NCBI GenBank assembly: GCA_016845105.1
Contig: JAERTF010000047.1
Coordinates: 62,001-126,000, forward strand
DNA from: Bacteroidota bacterium
Lineage (GTDB): Bacteria > Bacteroidota > Bacteroidia > Bacteroidales > F082
Length of the DNA: 64,000 nucleotides
Reading direction: 5' to 3'
This document shows, piece after piece, positions 25,676 through 34,978 of the stretch; positions within the stretch are counted from its first letter, which is position 1; every line of letters starts with the position of its first letter. The notes under the pieces are model-generated. The model was not told where the DNA came from, made no database searches, and worked only from the letters and a program-made list of their open reading frames with translations. The translations under genes were made by a program, and so were the position numbers.

Positions 25676-28237
25676 TTATTCTGATAAATCACGATCAACT
25701 TTTGTTGTTTTAATTGAATCATTCAATGATGAATTTACCACTTCGCCACAGGCACCTATTACAGACCTAAATACATTACCCTCATAAGCTCTGAAACCAG
25801 GTTTTAAATCTATATAGTCTCCAGCCTGATAATGAACATCCGATCCATAGCCTCCTTGAATTTCTCGAGTGGAATTAATATAACCTGAAGCTTCATAATG
25901 CTGTATTCCTGTATAACTGGGGTTGCTTGGGTCATTTGCTGAAGTAAGATTATAGCTGGTAATACAACCAGAGTATAGACTTGATCTCCATAATCCTCTT
26001 CCATAAGTTCCTGCATAAATATAATTTTCATTTGTATTTATCTCCAATTCGTTAACTATTACCGGCGGTAAGCCATTGCTAAAATACTCCCAATCTGAAT
26101 CAAGTTTTTTATAAAAGACACCCAGGTCGGTACCAACATAAACTGAAGTATTATCATCAGGATCAAAGGCAACACAATTTACCGGCACATTTTCCATGTT
26201 ATTGCTTACATTTTGCCATACTCCTCCATAATTCCATGTTTCAAATACTTTATCACCGTCAATATATCCTCCAAAAGTTACAATCATATGGTTGCTACTA
26301 ATTGGATCGATGGCAATATCAGAAATAGTATATTGACTTACTGGTAAGTTCCCCGTAATATTTGTCCATACGTCATCATAAGGATCAAATAAGACTTCTG
26401 TCATCCATAACGAATCACTGGTATTATTACTTTCATATCCATATGTAGATGCAATTAATAAGTTATCGTTAGATTGAGAAAGATCCAGATTAGTTATATG
26501 CGAATTAATTGGAAGACTTTTGGTAAATGAGCCTCCTGCGATCCTTATAACATGTACATAACCAACAGCTGAAGTTATTAGTCGATCAGAAAAGTAATAT
26601 TTATATATAAGAGGGTTATTAAAAAGCTTTGTAACATTGTCACCAGGTATAATAGTTGCGAACGAATTTCCTCCATCAGTTGACATCCTGACCTCTCCAT
26701 CTTGTAATGAACTATATACGGTATCAGAATTAGTTGGTTGTATAATACTCTCAAACCCATCTCCGCCCAAAACATGATCTACAGTTGTGCTTCCTGAATA
26801 TTTATTGGTACCATTATCCTGAGTTCCTAGATATACAAGATTGGTATTTGAGTTTGTAATTCCAATTTTATGTGCTTGCATAATTCCAAGACCTTGTGAA
26901 AGATCAGTCCAGGTGTTGCCTCCATCCGCAGTTTTAAAAATTCCTCCATCACAACCAGTATATAATACATTGCCGTTAAAAATCAATTCGTGAATGTCAG
27001 CATGTACATATTCATGCCTATGCCAGTTTTCTCTCCAATGAGTTGAAATTTCCCAGTTATCACCACCATCTGTTGATTCCCAAATATTTATTCCTCCAAC
27101 AAAAATATTATCTTCATCAGTTTGGGAAACTTCAATTGCAAGATCGTAATGTGCTTGTGTACTAGTGAGAAGACCAGAAGTATCATATGCAAGAATATTT
27201 GGATAATCAGTATGCAAAACCCAATTATTTGCATGATTACCACTAACTAATAGTCCCCTGTAACCATCTTTTTCACCAAGTACAGCATAAACTTTACTTG
27301 TGTTGGCTGGTGTAACTGCCAACTCGATTCTAGGCTTGTTATCCAAATTAGGTAGGTTTATATTGAAATTCCAAACGCTTCCTCCATTTGATGATGTAAA
27401 TATTGAGTCGCCCATTGATGCATAAACTGTATCTGGGTTAGAGGGGCAGAATTCTATATCATAGAATAATCCATTCTGGACATGTTGCCAGATATCACCA
27501 CCATCATCGGTACGATAGATACCATTTGAAGTAGTAGCAATAAGGATTTCGCTATTTAATGAATTCATTTTTAGCTCAGTGCCATAAATCAGGTCATCCC
27601 TACCAAATGTTAGTCCTGTTTGAGCCCAGGATGATCCTCCATCAGTTGTTTTTAATACTCCAATACTTGCCAAATCATCTGAATCACCATCTCCTGTTAA
27701 TATGTATATTGTATTGGGATTTGTATGGCTAACAGCGATACCAGAAATTGCCAGGTTTGGCATCCCATCAGTAATCACTATCCATGAAGATCCTCCATCT
27801 TGAGTTTTCCATAATCCTCCACCAGAAGCTCCGGCATAGAATATATTTGGATCTGAAGGATGAAAAGCAATTTCGTTTATTCTTCCGTTTCCAGGATTCC
27901 ATCCACTTGTATTTGTCCATGTATCAATACCCAACTCAGTCCAATAACCATGTGTTCTAGAATTGTTTGATTGTTGAACTTTTTTGATGTTTTCGTAGGC
28001 AGCAAATGCCATGGCACAGGTATTTAGTCTATGTCCGTTTTCATCTAGTCTATTCTCAACAAATTGTTCCCACCTTTTAAACTGTTTATAGCCGGTTCCC
28101 TTTCCTTTATCCTTGTCTTTGTATTGGTTCTCGACTTCCTTTACAATATTGTTGAAATCTTTTCTATTGTTAGTATGCTGAGCAATAACAGTAATAAACA
28201 AGAAGGAAAAAAGTATAGTTATGTATATATTTTTCAT
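25676..28237 (-). CDS. Secreted Asp-box beta-propeller protein, cassette copy 2
   Basis: This is an 853-residue protein with signal peptide (1-19). The N-terminal KQFKRWEQFV and YWTELGIDTWTN lead into repeated Asp-box blades (TQDGGSSW, TTDGGSSW, TDDGGDIW, STDGGDNW, TADGGNTW), as in sortilin/sialidase-like propellers. The C-terminal part (about 755-830) has HYEASGYINSTREIQGG, HYQAGDYIDLKPGF and a final ACGE, matching the coathanger-type C-terminal module found in many secreted Bacteroidota proteins. There is no T9SS type A domain, so the route of export is open. Start 10 bases after the fibre gene's stop. It is clearly paralogous throughout to the 865-residue protein at 29867-32464. Confidence 0.85.
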   Translation of the reverse strand: MKNIYITILFSFLFITVIAQHTNNRKDFNNIVKEVENQYKDKDKGKGTGYKQFKRWEQFVENRLDENGHRLNTCAMAFAAYENIKKVQQSNNSRTHGYWTELGIDTWTNTSGWNPGNGRINEIAFHPSDPNIFYAGASGGGLWKTQDGGSSWIVITDGMPNLAISGIAVSHTNPNTIYILTGDGDSDDLASIGVLKTTDGGSSWAQTGLTFGRDDLIYGTELKMNSLNSEILIATTSNGIYRTDDGGDIWQHVQNGLFYDIEFCPSNPDTVYASMGDSIFTSSNGGSVWNFNINLPNLDNKPRIELAVTPANTSKVYAVLGEKDGYRGLLVSGNHANNWVLHTDYPNILAYDTSGLLTSTQAHYDLAIEVSQTDEDNIFVGGINIWESTDGGDNWEISTHWRENWHRHEYVHADIHELIFNGNVLYTGCDGGIFKTADGGNTWTDLSQGLGIMQAHKIGITNSNTNLVYLGTQDNGTNKYSGSTTVDHVLGGDGFESIIQPTNSDTVYSSLQDGEVRMSTDGGNSFATIIPGDNVTKLFNNPLIYKYYFSDRLITSAVGYVHVIRIAGGSFTKSLPINSHITNLDLSQSNDNLLIASTYGYESNNTSDSLWMTEVLFDPYDDVWTNITGNLPVSQYTISDIAIDPISSNHMIVTFGGYIDGDKVFETWNYGGVWQNVSNNMENVPVNCVAFDPDDNTSVYVGTDLGVFYKKLDSDWEYFSNGLPPVIVNELEINTNENYIYAGTYGRGLWRSSLYSGCITSYNLTSANDPSNPSYTGIQHYEASGYINSTREIQGGYGSDVHYQAGDYIDLKPGFRAYEGNVFRSVIGACGEVVNSSLNDSIKTTKVDRDLSE

Positions 28238-28247
28238 ATCAATCTAT

Positions 28248-29804
28248 TTATTGATTTTTCTTTAACTCATCAATCTGCTTTTGCTGCTCAATGATGTAAA
28301 GAGTTAATTCTTCAATCTTTTCCATCATCAAACGTTGAGTTTCTCCAACCTCAAGACCAGACTTTTCAATTTCACTTGCGGCAGGAATATTTGGTAAATG
28401 TCCTTTTTCGTTTATATAAGTTTCAACATCCAGGATAGGCATCAGGTTATAATCATTTGAAAAAACATAATCAGGCCAATCGGCTAATAGATTTACTCGA
28501 AGCTCTTCACATATTACTTTTCCGTCAACTGAAAGTTTATATCCACTTGCAAATTCTGACCCTATGGCCACATCACCATTATCACGTTTTACCAATAAAT
28601 GAGGACCATTATAAGTGGCACTTGATTTGCCCCATAATTCCATTTCATTACCTGCTCCATCATACATCCAATACATTCCATAAGTAGCATTATGATCCTC
28701 GGCCAATAATATCATTGAACTATCACCACTCCCTACTACTTTTGGTGTTATATATAATGATGATAATGAATTAGCAATACTATGCACTTGTAATTCTACC
28801 ATTGGAGTTTTTGTTCCAATACCAACATCACCCATAAACCCTAATGAACTCAGATCGAAATCTCCATAAATAAGAGGATCTGAACTACTGCTATTTTGGA
28901 TATAAAGCTTATTATCTCCTTCTTCGTTATATCCAGCTTCATAACCAACAAAAACATTCCCGCTTTTCGCATTTTCTGAGCCACCTCTTCCGGCGCGATA
29001 TCCAATCATAACATTATTATCACCTCCATCAATATAATAGCCAGCACCATATCCTAGTACAACATTATTCTCTCCTGTTGTGTTTTTATGCATTGAATAT
29101 GAGCCAATTGAAGTATTATAATGTCCCATTGTGTTTTCTTTAGAAGATTCATAGCCTATGGATACATTTTGAACACCATTGGTTAAATTATAAAGAGTAC
29201 TGGAGCCAATAGCTATATTATGATTTCCGTGTATGCTACTAAAAAGGGCATCAGAACCAATAGCAACGTTTTTATATCCAGAAGTATTATTCTTACCAGC
29301 ATCATGACCTAAAAACACATTGTTGTTATCTGATAAATCATCGTTCAGACCAGCATTCTCACCTATAAAAATGGAATTTCCGGTATTTGATATATTGATT
29401 ATTCCATCATCAAAAGTCCAATAAACTGTTCCCCCTGTTGCTATGTGAATTTCATCTGGATCAGCTCCAAGGTCCGTATCTATGTATGTATCATAGTCAT
29501 CATCACGAATCTGGCTAATCGTTCCTGATTGCATATACACAAACTCCGAGCCATCCCAAAAATAAATTGTCTTTGCATTGCTATTATAAATAATCATACC
29601 CTTATGTGAGTTATCTAGCTTTCCACCCAACACATTCATTTGAACATGTGACATTCTTGGAATTAACAATCCTGTTGTATCCGATTTTAAATCTAACAAT
29701 GTATGAGTTGTTGGTTCTGAACCATCATAGTTTATTGCTACTTGGGCGGTTAAATATGTAACTTGAAATGTTACAATAATCATAATAGTTACTATTCTTT
29801 TCAT
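28248..29804 (-). CDS. YadA-head-like surface fibre protein, cassette copy 2
   Basis: The 518-residue protein has a signal peptide (1-20) and the N-terminal module VAINYDGSEPTTHTLLDLKS followed by GLLIPRMSHVQ (about 21-95). A head of about 14-16-residue repeats of the NxAIGxxALxxNTxG type (about 140-300, ending FVGYEAGYNEEGDNKLYIQN) is followed by a stalk with VGIGTKTP. The C-terminal module LMPILDVETYINEKGHLPN merges with a coiled coil (IEELTLYIIEQQKQIDELKK). The head repeats resemble the left-handed beta-roll of trimeric autotransporters, but no membrane anchor barrel is present. Trimer formation is inferred. It lies 10 bases upstream of its propeller partner. Confidence 0.8.
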   Translation of the reverse strand: MKRIVTIMIIVTFQVTYLTAQVAINYDGSEPTTHTLLDLKSDTTGLLIPRMSHVQMNVLGGKLDNSHKGMIIYNSNAKTIYFWDGSEFVYMQSGTISQIRDDDYDTYIDTDLGADPDEIHIATGGTVYWTFDDGIINISNTGNSIFIGENAGLNDDLSDNNNVFLGHDAGKNNTSGYKNVAIGSDALFSSIHGNHNIAIGSSTLYNLTNGVQNVSIGYESSKENTMGHYNTSIGSYSMHKNTTGENNVVLGYGAGYYIDGGDNNVMIGYRAGRGGSENAKSGNVFVGYEAGYNEEGDNKLYIQNSSSSDPLIYGDFDLSSLGFMGDVGIGTKTPMVELQVHSIANSLSSLYITPKVVGSGDSSMILLAEDHNATYGMYWMYDGAGNEMELWGKSSATYNGPHLLVKRDNGDVAIGSEFASGYKLSVDGKVICEELRVNLLADWPDYVFSNDYNLMPILDVETYINEKGHLPNIPAASEIEKSGLEVGETQRLMMEKIEELTLYIIEQQKQIDELKKNQ

Positions 29805-29866
29805 TCTATAAATTTTTACTGATACATCTACTTTCTATGGTTCAAACTAATCCATATAACTAGCTA

Positions 29867-32464
29867 TTACTGATTCGTTTTCTTTGTTTTATTAACTACT
29901 TCTTCAACTTTCATAGTGGATAAAACCACCTCACCACAACCTGCAGAAACAGTTCTAAATTCATTTCCGCCTTTCACCTCAAACCCTGGTTTTAAGTCAA
30001 CAAAAACACCTGCCTGATAATGTACATCCGTTCCAAGACCTCCCTGAATTTCGCGTGTTGAAACAATATTATTTGATGCTTCATAATACTGCACCCCAGT
30101 ATAGTCAGGATTACTTGGATCATTACCTGAAGTTAGATTGTAATTTGACGGGCAATTGGAATAAATGGGTGATTTCCATATACCTCGACCATATGTTCCT
30201 GCATATAATAAATCATCGTTTGTGTTAATTTCAAGTTCTGTTATTATTATGGCAGGTAACCCATTGCTGAAGTAAGTCCAATTAGTACTACCTGCCTTAT
30301 AATAAAACACGCCTACATCAGTACCAATATAAAATGAGCTATCAATTTCCGGATCAAATACTGTACAATTGACTGGAATGTTTTCCAAATCATAACTTAT
30401 GTTATTCCAGCTGGCACCATTATTCCAGGTTTCAAATACTTTAAACCCATCGGAATATCCACTGAAAACAACCACAATATGGTTAACATTATTCGGATCA
30501 ATTGCCGAATTTTTAATTGTTCTGTTATTAACGGGCAGGTTTGAGGTAATATTAGTCCATGAAGGATTTGCTGCATATATATTATCGGTTATCCATAACG
30601 AATCCTGAGAACCATAGCTAGTTGATCCTGATACACATACAAGCATTACCTGATCATTTGTTGATGACATTTGAATAAACCTGATATTATTTGCTGAGTC
30701 TTGTGGTACGGGTCGTACTCCTATTAAACTTCCAGCAAGATCATAATACTTAATATTCATTTCCTCTGGTAAAAACAATCTGTTTTCCAGAATTGGGCGT
30801 AATATCAATGAGTTATTAAAACTTTTTGTTGCTTTGTTTTCGGGAACAAGCATTGTAAATGAATATCCTCCATCTATTGATTTTTCCACAGCTCCATATT
30901 GGGCAGATGTAAAAATGGTGTTATTATCAGAACTACTGAATATACACTCAAATCCATCAGCACCACGAACATGGTCAACAGTATAGGTTCCTGAATATTT
31001 GTTCGACCCATTATCCTGAGTACCAAGTAACACAAGGTTAGTGTTTGAGTGGCTGATTCCAATTTTGTGTGGCTGCATTATTCTTAAGCCATCAGATAAG
31101 TCAGTCCAATAGGTACCAACTGTTGTAGTTGAATAAATCCCTCCATCAGTACCTGCAAACAGCTCAGAACCACGGAAGATAAGCTCATGAATATCACCAT
31201 GAACATATTCACTATGAGGATCTTCATCAATGGACCATGATATTCTTGACCAATTATCTCCCTCATCATCAGATTTCCATATGTTTATTCCTCCAACAAA
31301 AATCTGATCTTCATCATATGGAGAAACATCAATTGCAAGATCGTATTTAGATTGGGATTTTGTGTCATTTCCATTTATATCATATCCAAGGATATTTGGC
31401 CCATTCGGATTATAATGTCTTTGCCATGTATCGCCTCTGTCAGAGCTAATCCAAACCCCACGATAAGCAGCCGAATCACCAAGTACAGCATAAACCTTGT
31501 TGGGGTTTGCAATCGTTACGGCAAGTTCTATCCTACTGGCGCTATAAGCAATACTCTCCAGGTCATGAACTTTTTTCCAGTTATCACCACCATCAACAGA
31601 TCTCATTATACTATCAGGTGTTGATGCATATACAGTATCTGGATTGGAAGGATTATATTCTATATCGAAATAATAGTTATAACTTTTTAGAGGCCACGTT
31701 TCACCACCATTATCAGTTTTATAAATTCCATGAGATGTGGCAGCAATAATCTCATTGCTATTGTTAGGGTTCATCTTTAGCTCAAAGGGTCTCTTACGTT
31801 CCCAGGGACCAAATTCAAGACCGGTTTTAGACCATGTACTACCTCCATCTGTTGATTTCAGAACACCAATGGTAGATAATGCACCTGAATCACCATCTCC
31901 AGTAAGTATATAAATATGATCATGATTAGTATGACTAATTGCAATACCAGATATGCCAATATTTGGCAAACCATCTGTAAGAGGAATCCAGGAACTAGCA
32001 TTATCGGTTGTTTTCCAAAGGCCTCCTGTTGCAGCTCCAACATAAAAAACATCTATCCCTGTTGAAGGGAAAGCGATTTCATTTAATCTACCGTTTCCAG
32101 GATTCCATCCTCCAATATTTCCGTCAGCATTTTTGTCGTTTGCCCATGAATCAGGGCCAAGTTCGGTCCAAAAACCATTTGTTCTCGTGTTCGTATGATT
32201 GTCTTTTTTCTTAATACTTTCTAGAGCCAACCATGACATGGCCGTATTATTAACTATTTCTCCATTCTCATCAAGCCTGTATTGTATAAAATCTTCCCAT
32301 CTCTTAAACTGCTTGTAACCACTCCCTTTTCCTTTATAACCATTGGCAAACCTTTTCTCTGTTTTTAAAACAATACCATTGAAATCATTACTCTCGGATA
32401 AGGTACTTTGACCATATACATATACGGCAAACAAAAACCCAAATATTAATAATAAGTATCTCAT
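29867..32464 (-). CDS. Secreted Asp-box beta-propeller protein, cassette copy 1
   Basis: This is an 865-residue protein with signal peptide (1-18, ending YVYGQ). Its layout is the same as the 853-residue paralogue: KGSGYKQFKRWEDF, FWTELGPDSWANDKN, blades with STDGGSTW, TDNGGETW, SVDGGDNW, SDDEGDNW, and a C-terminal YYEASNNIVSTREIQGG ... HYQAGVFVDLKPGF ... GCGEVV. Its start codon overlaps the stop of the fibre gene by four bases (32461-32464), a sign of translational coupling. It probably binds sugar or protein at the surface. No enzyme residues are apparent. Confidence 0.85.
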   Translation of the reverse strand: MRYLLLIFGFLFAVYVYGQSTLSESNDFNGIVLKTEKRFANGYKGKGSGYKQFKRWEDFIQYRLDENGEIVNNTAMSWLALESIKKKDNHTNTRTNGFWTELGPDSWANDKNADGNIGGWNPGNGRLNEIAFPSTGIDVFYVGAATGGLWKTTDNASSWIPLTDGLPNIGISGIAISHTNHDHIYILTGDGDSGALSTIGVLKSTDGGSTWSKTGLEFGPWERKRPFELKMNPNNSNEIIAATSHGIYKTDNGGETWPLKSYNYYFDIEYNPSNPDTVYASTPDSIMRSVDGGDNWKKVHDLESIAYSASRIELAVTIANPNKVYAVLGDSAAYRGVWISSDRGDTWQRHYNPNGPNILGYDINGNDTKSQSKYDLAIDVSPYDEDQIFVGGINIWKSDDEGDNWSRISWSIDEDPHSEYVHGDIHELIFRGSELFAGTDGGIYSTTTVGTYWTDLSDGLRIMQPHKIGISHSNTNLVLLGTQDNGSNKYSGTYTVDHVRGADGFECIFSSSDNNTIFTSAQYGAVEKSIDGGYSFTMLVPENKATKSFNNSLILRPILENRLFLPEEMNIKYYDLAGSLIGVRPVPQDSANNIRFIQMSSTNDQVMLVCVSGSTSYGSQDSLWITDNIYAANPSWTNITSNLPVNNRTIKNSAIDPNNVNHIVVVFSGYSDGFKVFETWNNGASWNNISYDLENIPVNCTVFDPEIDSSFYIGTDVGVFYYKAGSTNWTYFSNGLPAIIITELEINTNDDLLYAGTYGRGIWKSPIYSNCPSNYNLTSGNDPSNPDYTGVQYYEASNNIVSTREIQGGLGTDVHYQAGVFVDLKPGFEVKGGNEFRTVSAGCGEVVLSTMKVEEVVNKTKKTNQ

Positions 32465-34869
32465 TGCTCAATTGTGCTTTTTATTTCATTTTCAAGAGCT
32501 TTTATTCTTTCATCTTGTTGAATAATATATAATGAAAGCTCTTCAATTTTTTCCATCATCAACTTTTGCATTACACCCAGCTCTATTCCTAATTCTTCCA
32601 CTTCAGAAGCTGGTGGAATATTTGGTAGATGGCCTTTTTCGTCAATATACTTACGTAAATTATCAATAGGCATTAGATCGTACTCATCAGTAAAAACATA
32701 GTCAGGCCAGTTGGATTGCATACTAACTCTTATTTCTTCACAGATAACTTTTCCTTCAACAGATAACTTATAATCATCAGCGAAATTCCGTCCCCCTATG
32801 GCTATATTACCTGAATTTCTATCCACAAGTAAATGTGGACCATAGTTACCATATCCAGTTACACCATAGAGTCCCAAATCATTATTTTGTCCATCATACA
32901 TAAAATACATCCCTGTACTAGCATCATCATCTTCTGCAAAAAATATTGAAGAAGAATCACCTGTAGAACCTGCAGGGGTTAGATAAAGCATGTTGTTTGA
33001 ATTTTCACTGTTATGAAAATGATACCTAAACAAGGGGGTAGATGTTCCAAACCCAATATCTCCATCTCTGGAAATTGTAAAATGCGAACCCATTGTATCA
33101 GTACTTGTTTTACCTAAAAAATATAATCTGTTATCGCCTCCATCATATTTTATGGACATACCGTATGAAAAATCATCATCCTCAGCCAAGAGTAATTCTG
33201 AATCGTTATTTGCTGTTCCCTGAGGGGCTATTAGTACACTTGACAATACTGATGAACCAAGAACATGAAGACTTTGTTGGGGATCCTCTGTTCCAATTCC
33301 AACCATCCCGTTAAACCCAAGTTTTTGTGTGCTAAAATCACCATATATCAAAGGTGATGTTGTTTCAGAATTATGGATATATAATTTGTTACTCCCGGTT
33401 TCTGAATAACCAGCTTTGTACCCTATAAAGATATTCCCGCTTTTATTATCGCCAGTTGTACCATATCCGGCTTTGAAACCAACTGTTACATTGTTTGAAC
33501 CATTGTTATAATAATTGGCAGCATAACCCATGCTTACATTGTTTTCCCCATTGGTATTTGACAATGAAGAATATGTACCAATAGCAGAATTGAAGTTTCC
33601 TGTACTGTTTTTTCCCAGTGAGTAATACCCCATACTAGTATTATGATGTCCGGTTGTATTGAAATACATTGAACTACTTCCAAAACCACTATTATTGTAA
33701 CCGGTTGTATTGTTTAGCATTGCTTTGGAACCAACAGCAGTATTCAAAGTTGCCTGAATGCTTGTGGGAGAATTGTTACCATTATAATATAAAGCAGAAT
33801 CACCAATGGCTACAAGATTGCTTTTTTCAGTGTTAAAATAAAGAGCATTATTTCCCATGGCTGTGTTTGACGACCCCGATGCATTTCTATATGAACTTTT
33901 GTATCCAATGGCAGTGTTGTTATTACCTGTTTCGTTCCAGTATAAAGTTTTAATACCAATGCCTGTATTTCTATTGTCTCCATTATCTAGCGTACCAGTT
34001 GTAGTTCCTAAATACAGATTTGAATTATCAGTAATACCATCTAATAGTCCGTTGATTTCAGAAGCTGCTGCATTATCTTCCCAACTTGCTAACCCATCTG
34101 CATCTGATGTTAGAACTTTACCAGATCCTGGAGATCCTCCAGTAATTTTTATTGATCCGTTAAAATATAATTCACCGGCTGAAAAATCTCCACCAATCAA
34201 TGGTGTTGTAGTACTAGAGTTACTTATATAAAGCTTATTATCACTGGTTTCGTTATATCCTGCCATGTACCCAAGAAATACATTACCTGTTTTATTGTGG
34301 TTTGTGGATCCAGCTCCTGCCCAATATCCTATTATTGTGTTATTGTTACCTTCCTGGTTGTAATAATTTGCTCTTCTCCCAATAGCTGTATTTCTACTTC
34401 CTGTTGTATTTCTATACATACCATCACTACCTAAAACTGTATTATGTGACCCAGAAGTATTTAATTTAAGAGAATAAACCCCGAGTGAGGAATTATAGTT
34501 ATTTCCATCGTCATTTGTTCCAGAACCATTGCCCATGAAAACACTTGCTCCATCAGATTTAGCATCTAATAATCCATCTATATCCAGATTACCATCAACA
34601 ATAAGTTCAACCCAGTCTGATTGTGTATTGTTATAATACCAAAAACTCTGGGTATTAGTATCATAAACTAACAATCCACTTTGTGGAGCTAGGATATCAT
34701 TACGCTGGACTGTAGTTACCCTTGGAATCAGTATCCCTTTATCAGTACTTGTTATATCAAGCATTGCCGAAGGATCTGGTTCACTGCCTGTAGTATTGAT
34801 AGCCACCTGTGCAAAAGCACTTATGACTGTTAACACTATTACTGTCAAGACTAAAATTAACTGTTTCAT
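32461..34869 (-). CDS. YadA-head-like surface fibre protein, cassette copy 1
   Basis: This is an 802-residue protein counted from the ATG at 34869 (MKQLILVLTVIVLTVISAFAQ, a proper signal peptide). A longer reading from 34899 would begin inside a palindromic repeat and is unlikely. The N-terminal GLLIPR module is followed by two head blocks of about 15-residue repeats (about 105-230 and 290-500, for example NTTGYNNSGFGSSSMYF) separated by a short ITGGSPGSGKVLTSDADG linker. Next come two stalk repeats (SELLLAEDDDFSYGM, SSIFFAEDDDASTGM) and the same C-terminal LMPIDNLRKYIDEKGHLPN/coiled-coil module as the 518-residue copy. Confidence 0.82.
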   Translation of the reverse strand: MKQLILVLTVIVLTVISAFAQVAINTTGSEPDPSAMLDITSTDKGILIPRVTTVQRNDILAPQSGLLVYDTNTQSFWYYNNTQSDWVELIVDGNLDIDGLLDAKSDGASVFMGNGSGTNDDGNNYNSSLGVYSLKLNTSGSHNTVLGSDGMYRNTTGSRNTAIGRRANYYNQEGNNNTIIGYWAGAGSTNHNKTGNVFLGYMAGYNETSDNKLYISNSSTTTPLIGGDFSAGELYFNGSIKITGGSPGSGKVLTSDADGLASWEDNAAASEINGLLDGITDNSNLYLGTTTGTLDNGDNRNTGIGIKTLYWNETGNNNTAIGYKSSYRNASGSSNTAMGNNALYFNTEKSNLVAIGDSALYYNGNNSPTSIQATLNTAVGSKAMLNNTTGYNNSGFGSSSMYFNTTGHHNTSMGYYSLGKNSTGNFNSAIGTYSSLSNTNGENNVSMGYAANYYNNGSNNVTVGFKAGYGTTGDNKSGNIFIGYKAGYSETGSNKLYIHNSETTSPLIYGDFSTQKLGFNGMVGIGTEDPQQSLHVLGSSVLSSVLIAPQGTANNDSELLLAEDDDFSYGMSIKYDGGDNRLYFLGKTSTDTMGSHFTISRDGDIGFGTSTPLFRYHFHNSENSNNMLYLTPAGSTGDSSSIFFAEDDDASTGMYFMYDGQNNDLGLYGVTGYGNYGPHLLVDRNSGNIAIGGRNFADDYKLSVEGKVICEEIRVSMQSNWPDYVFTDEYDLMPIDNLRKYIDEKGHLPNIPPASEVEELGIELGVMQKLMMEKIEELSLYIIQQDERIKALENEIKSTIEQ

Positions 34870-34895
34870 AATTATATACTTATCATTTGTGTTTG

Positions 34896-34962
34896 TCATT
34901 CTGAACGAAGTGAAGAATCTAATCCGGTTGTTGAAAGAGATTCTTCGCTATGCTCAGAATGA
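34896..34962. repeat. Palindromic repeat element between the lipoprotein and fibre genes
   Basis: A 25-bp arm (34896-34920, TCATTCTGAACGAAGTGAAG...) faces a 25-bp arm (34938-34962) that reads TCATTCTGAGCATAGCGAAG... on the other strand; about 20 of 25 positions pair. I recognise this TCATTCTGA..GAAGAATCT palindrome as a dispersed repeat common in Bacteroidota genomes. It lies between two genes of the same orientation and could form an RNA hairpin that tunes downstream expression. Confidence 0.6.
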
Positions 34963-34978
34963 AAGTGATACAATGTTA

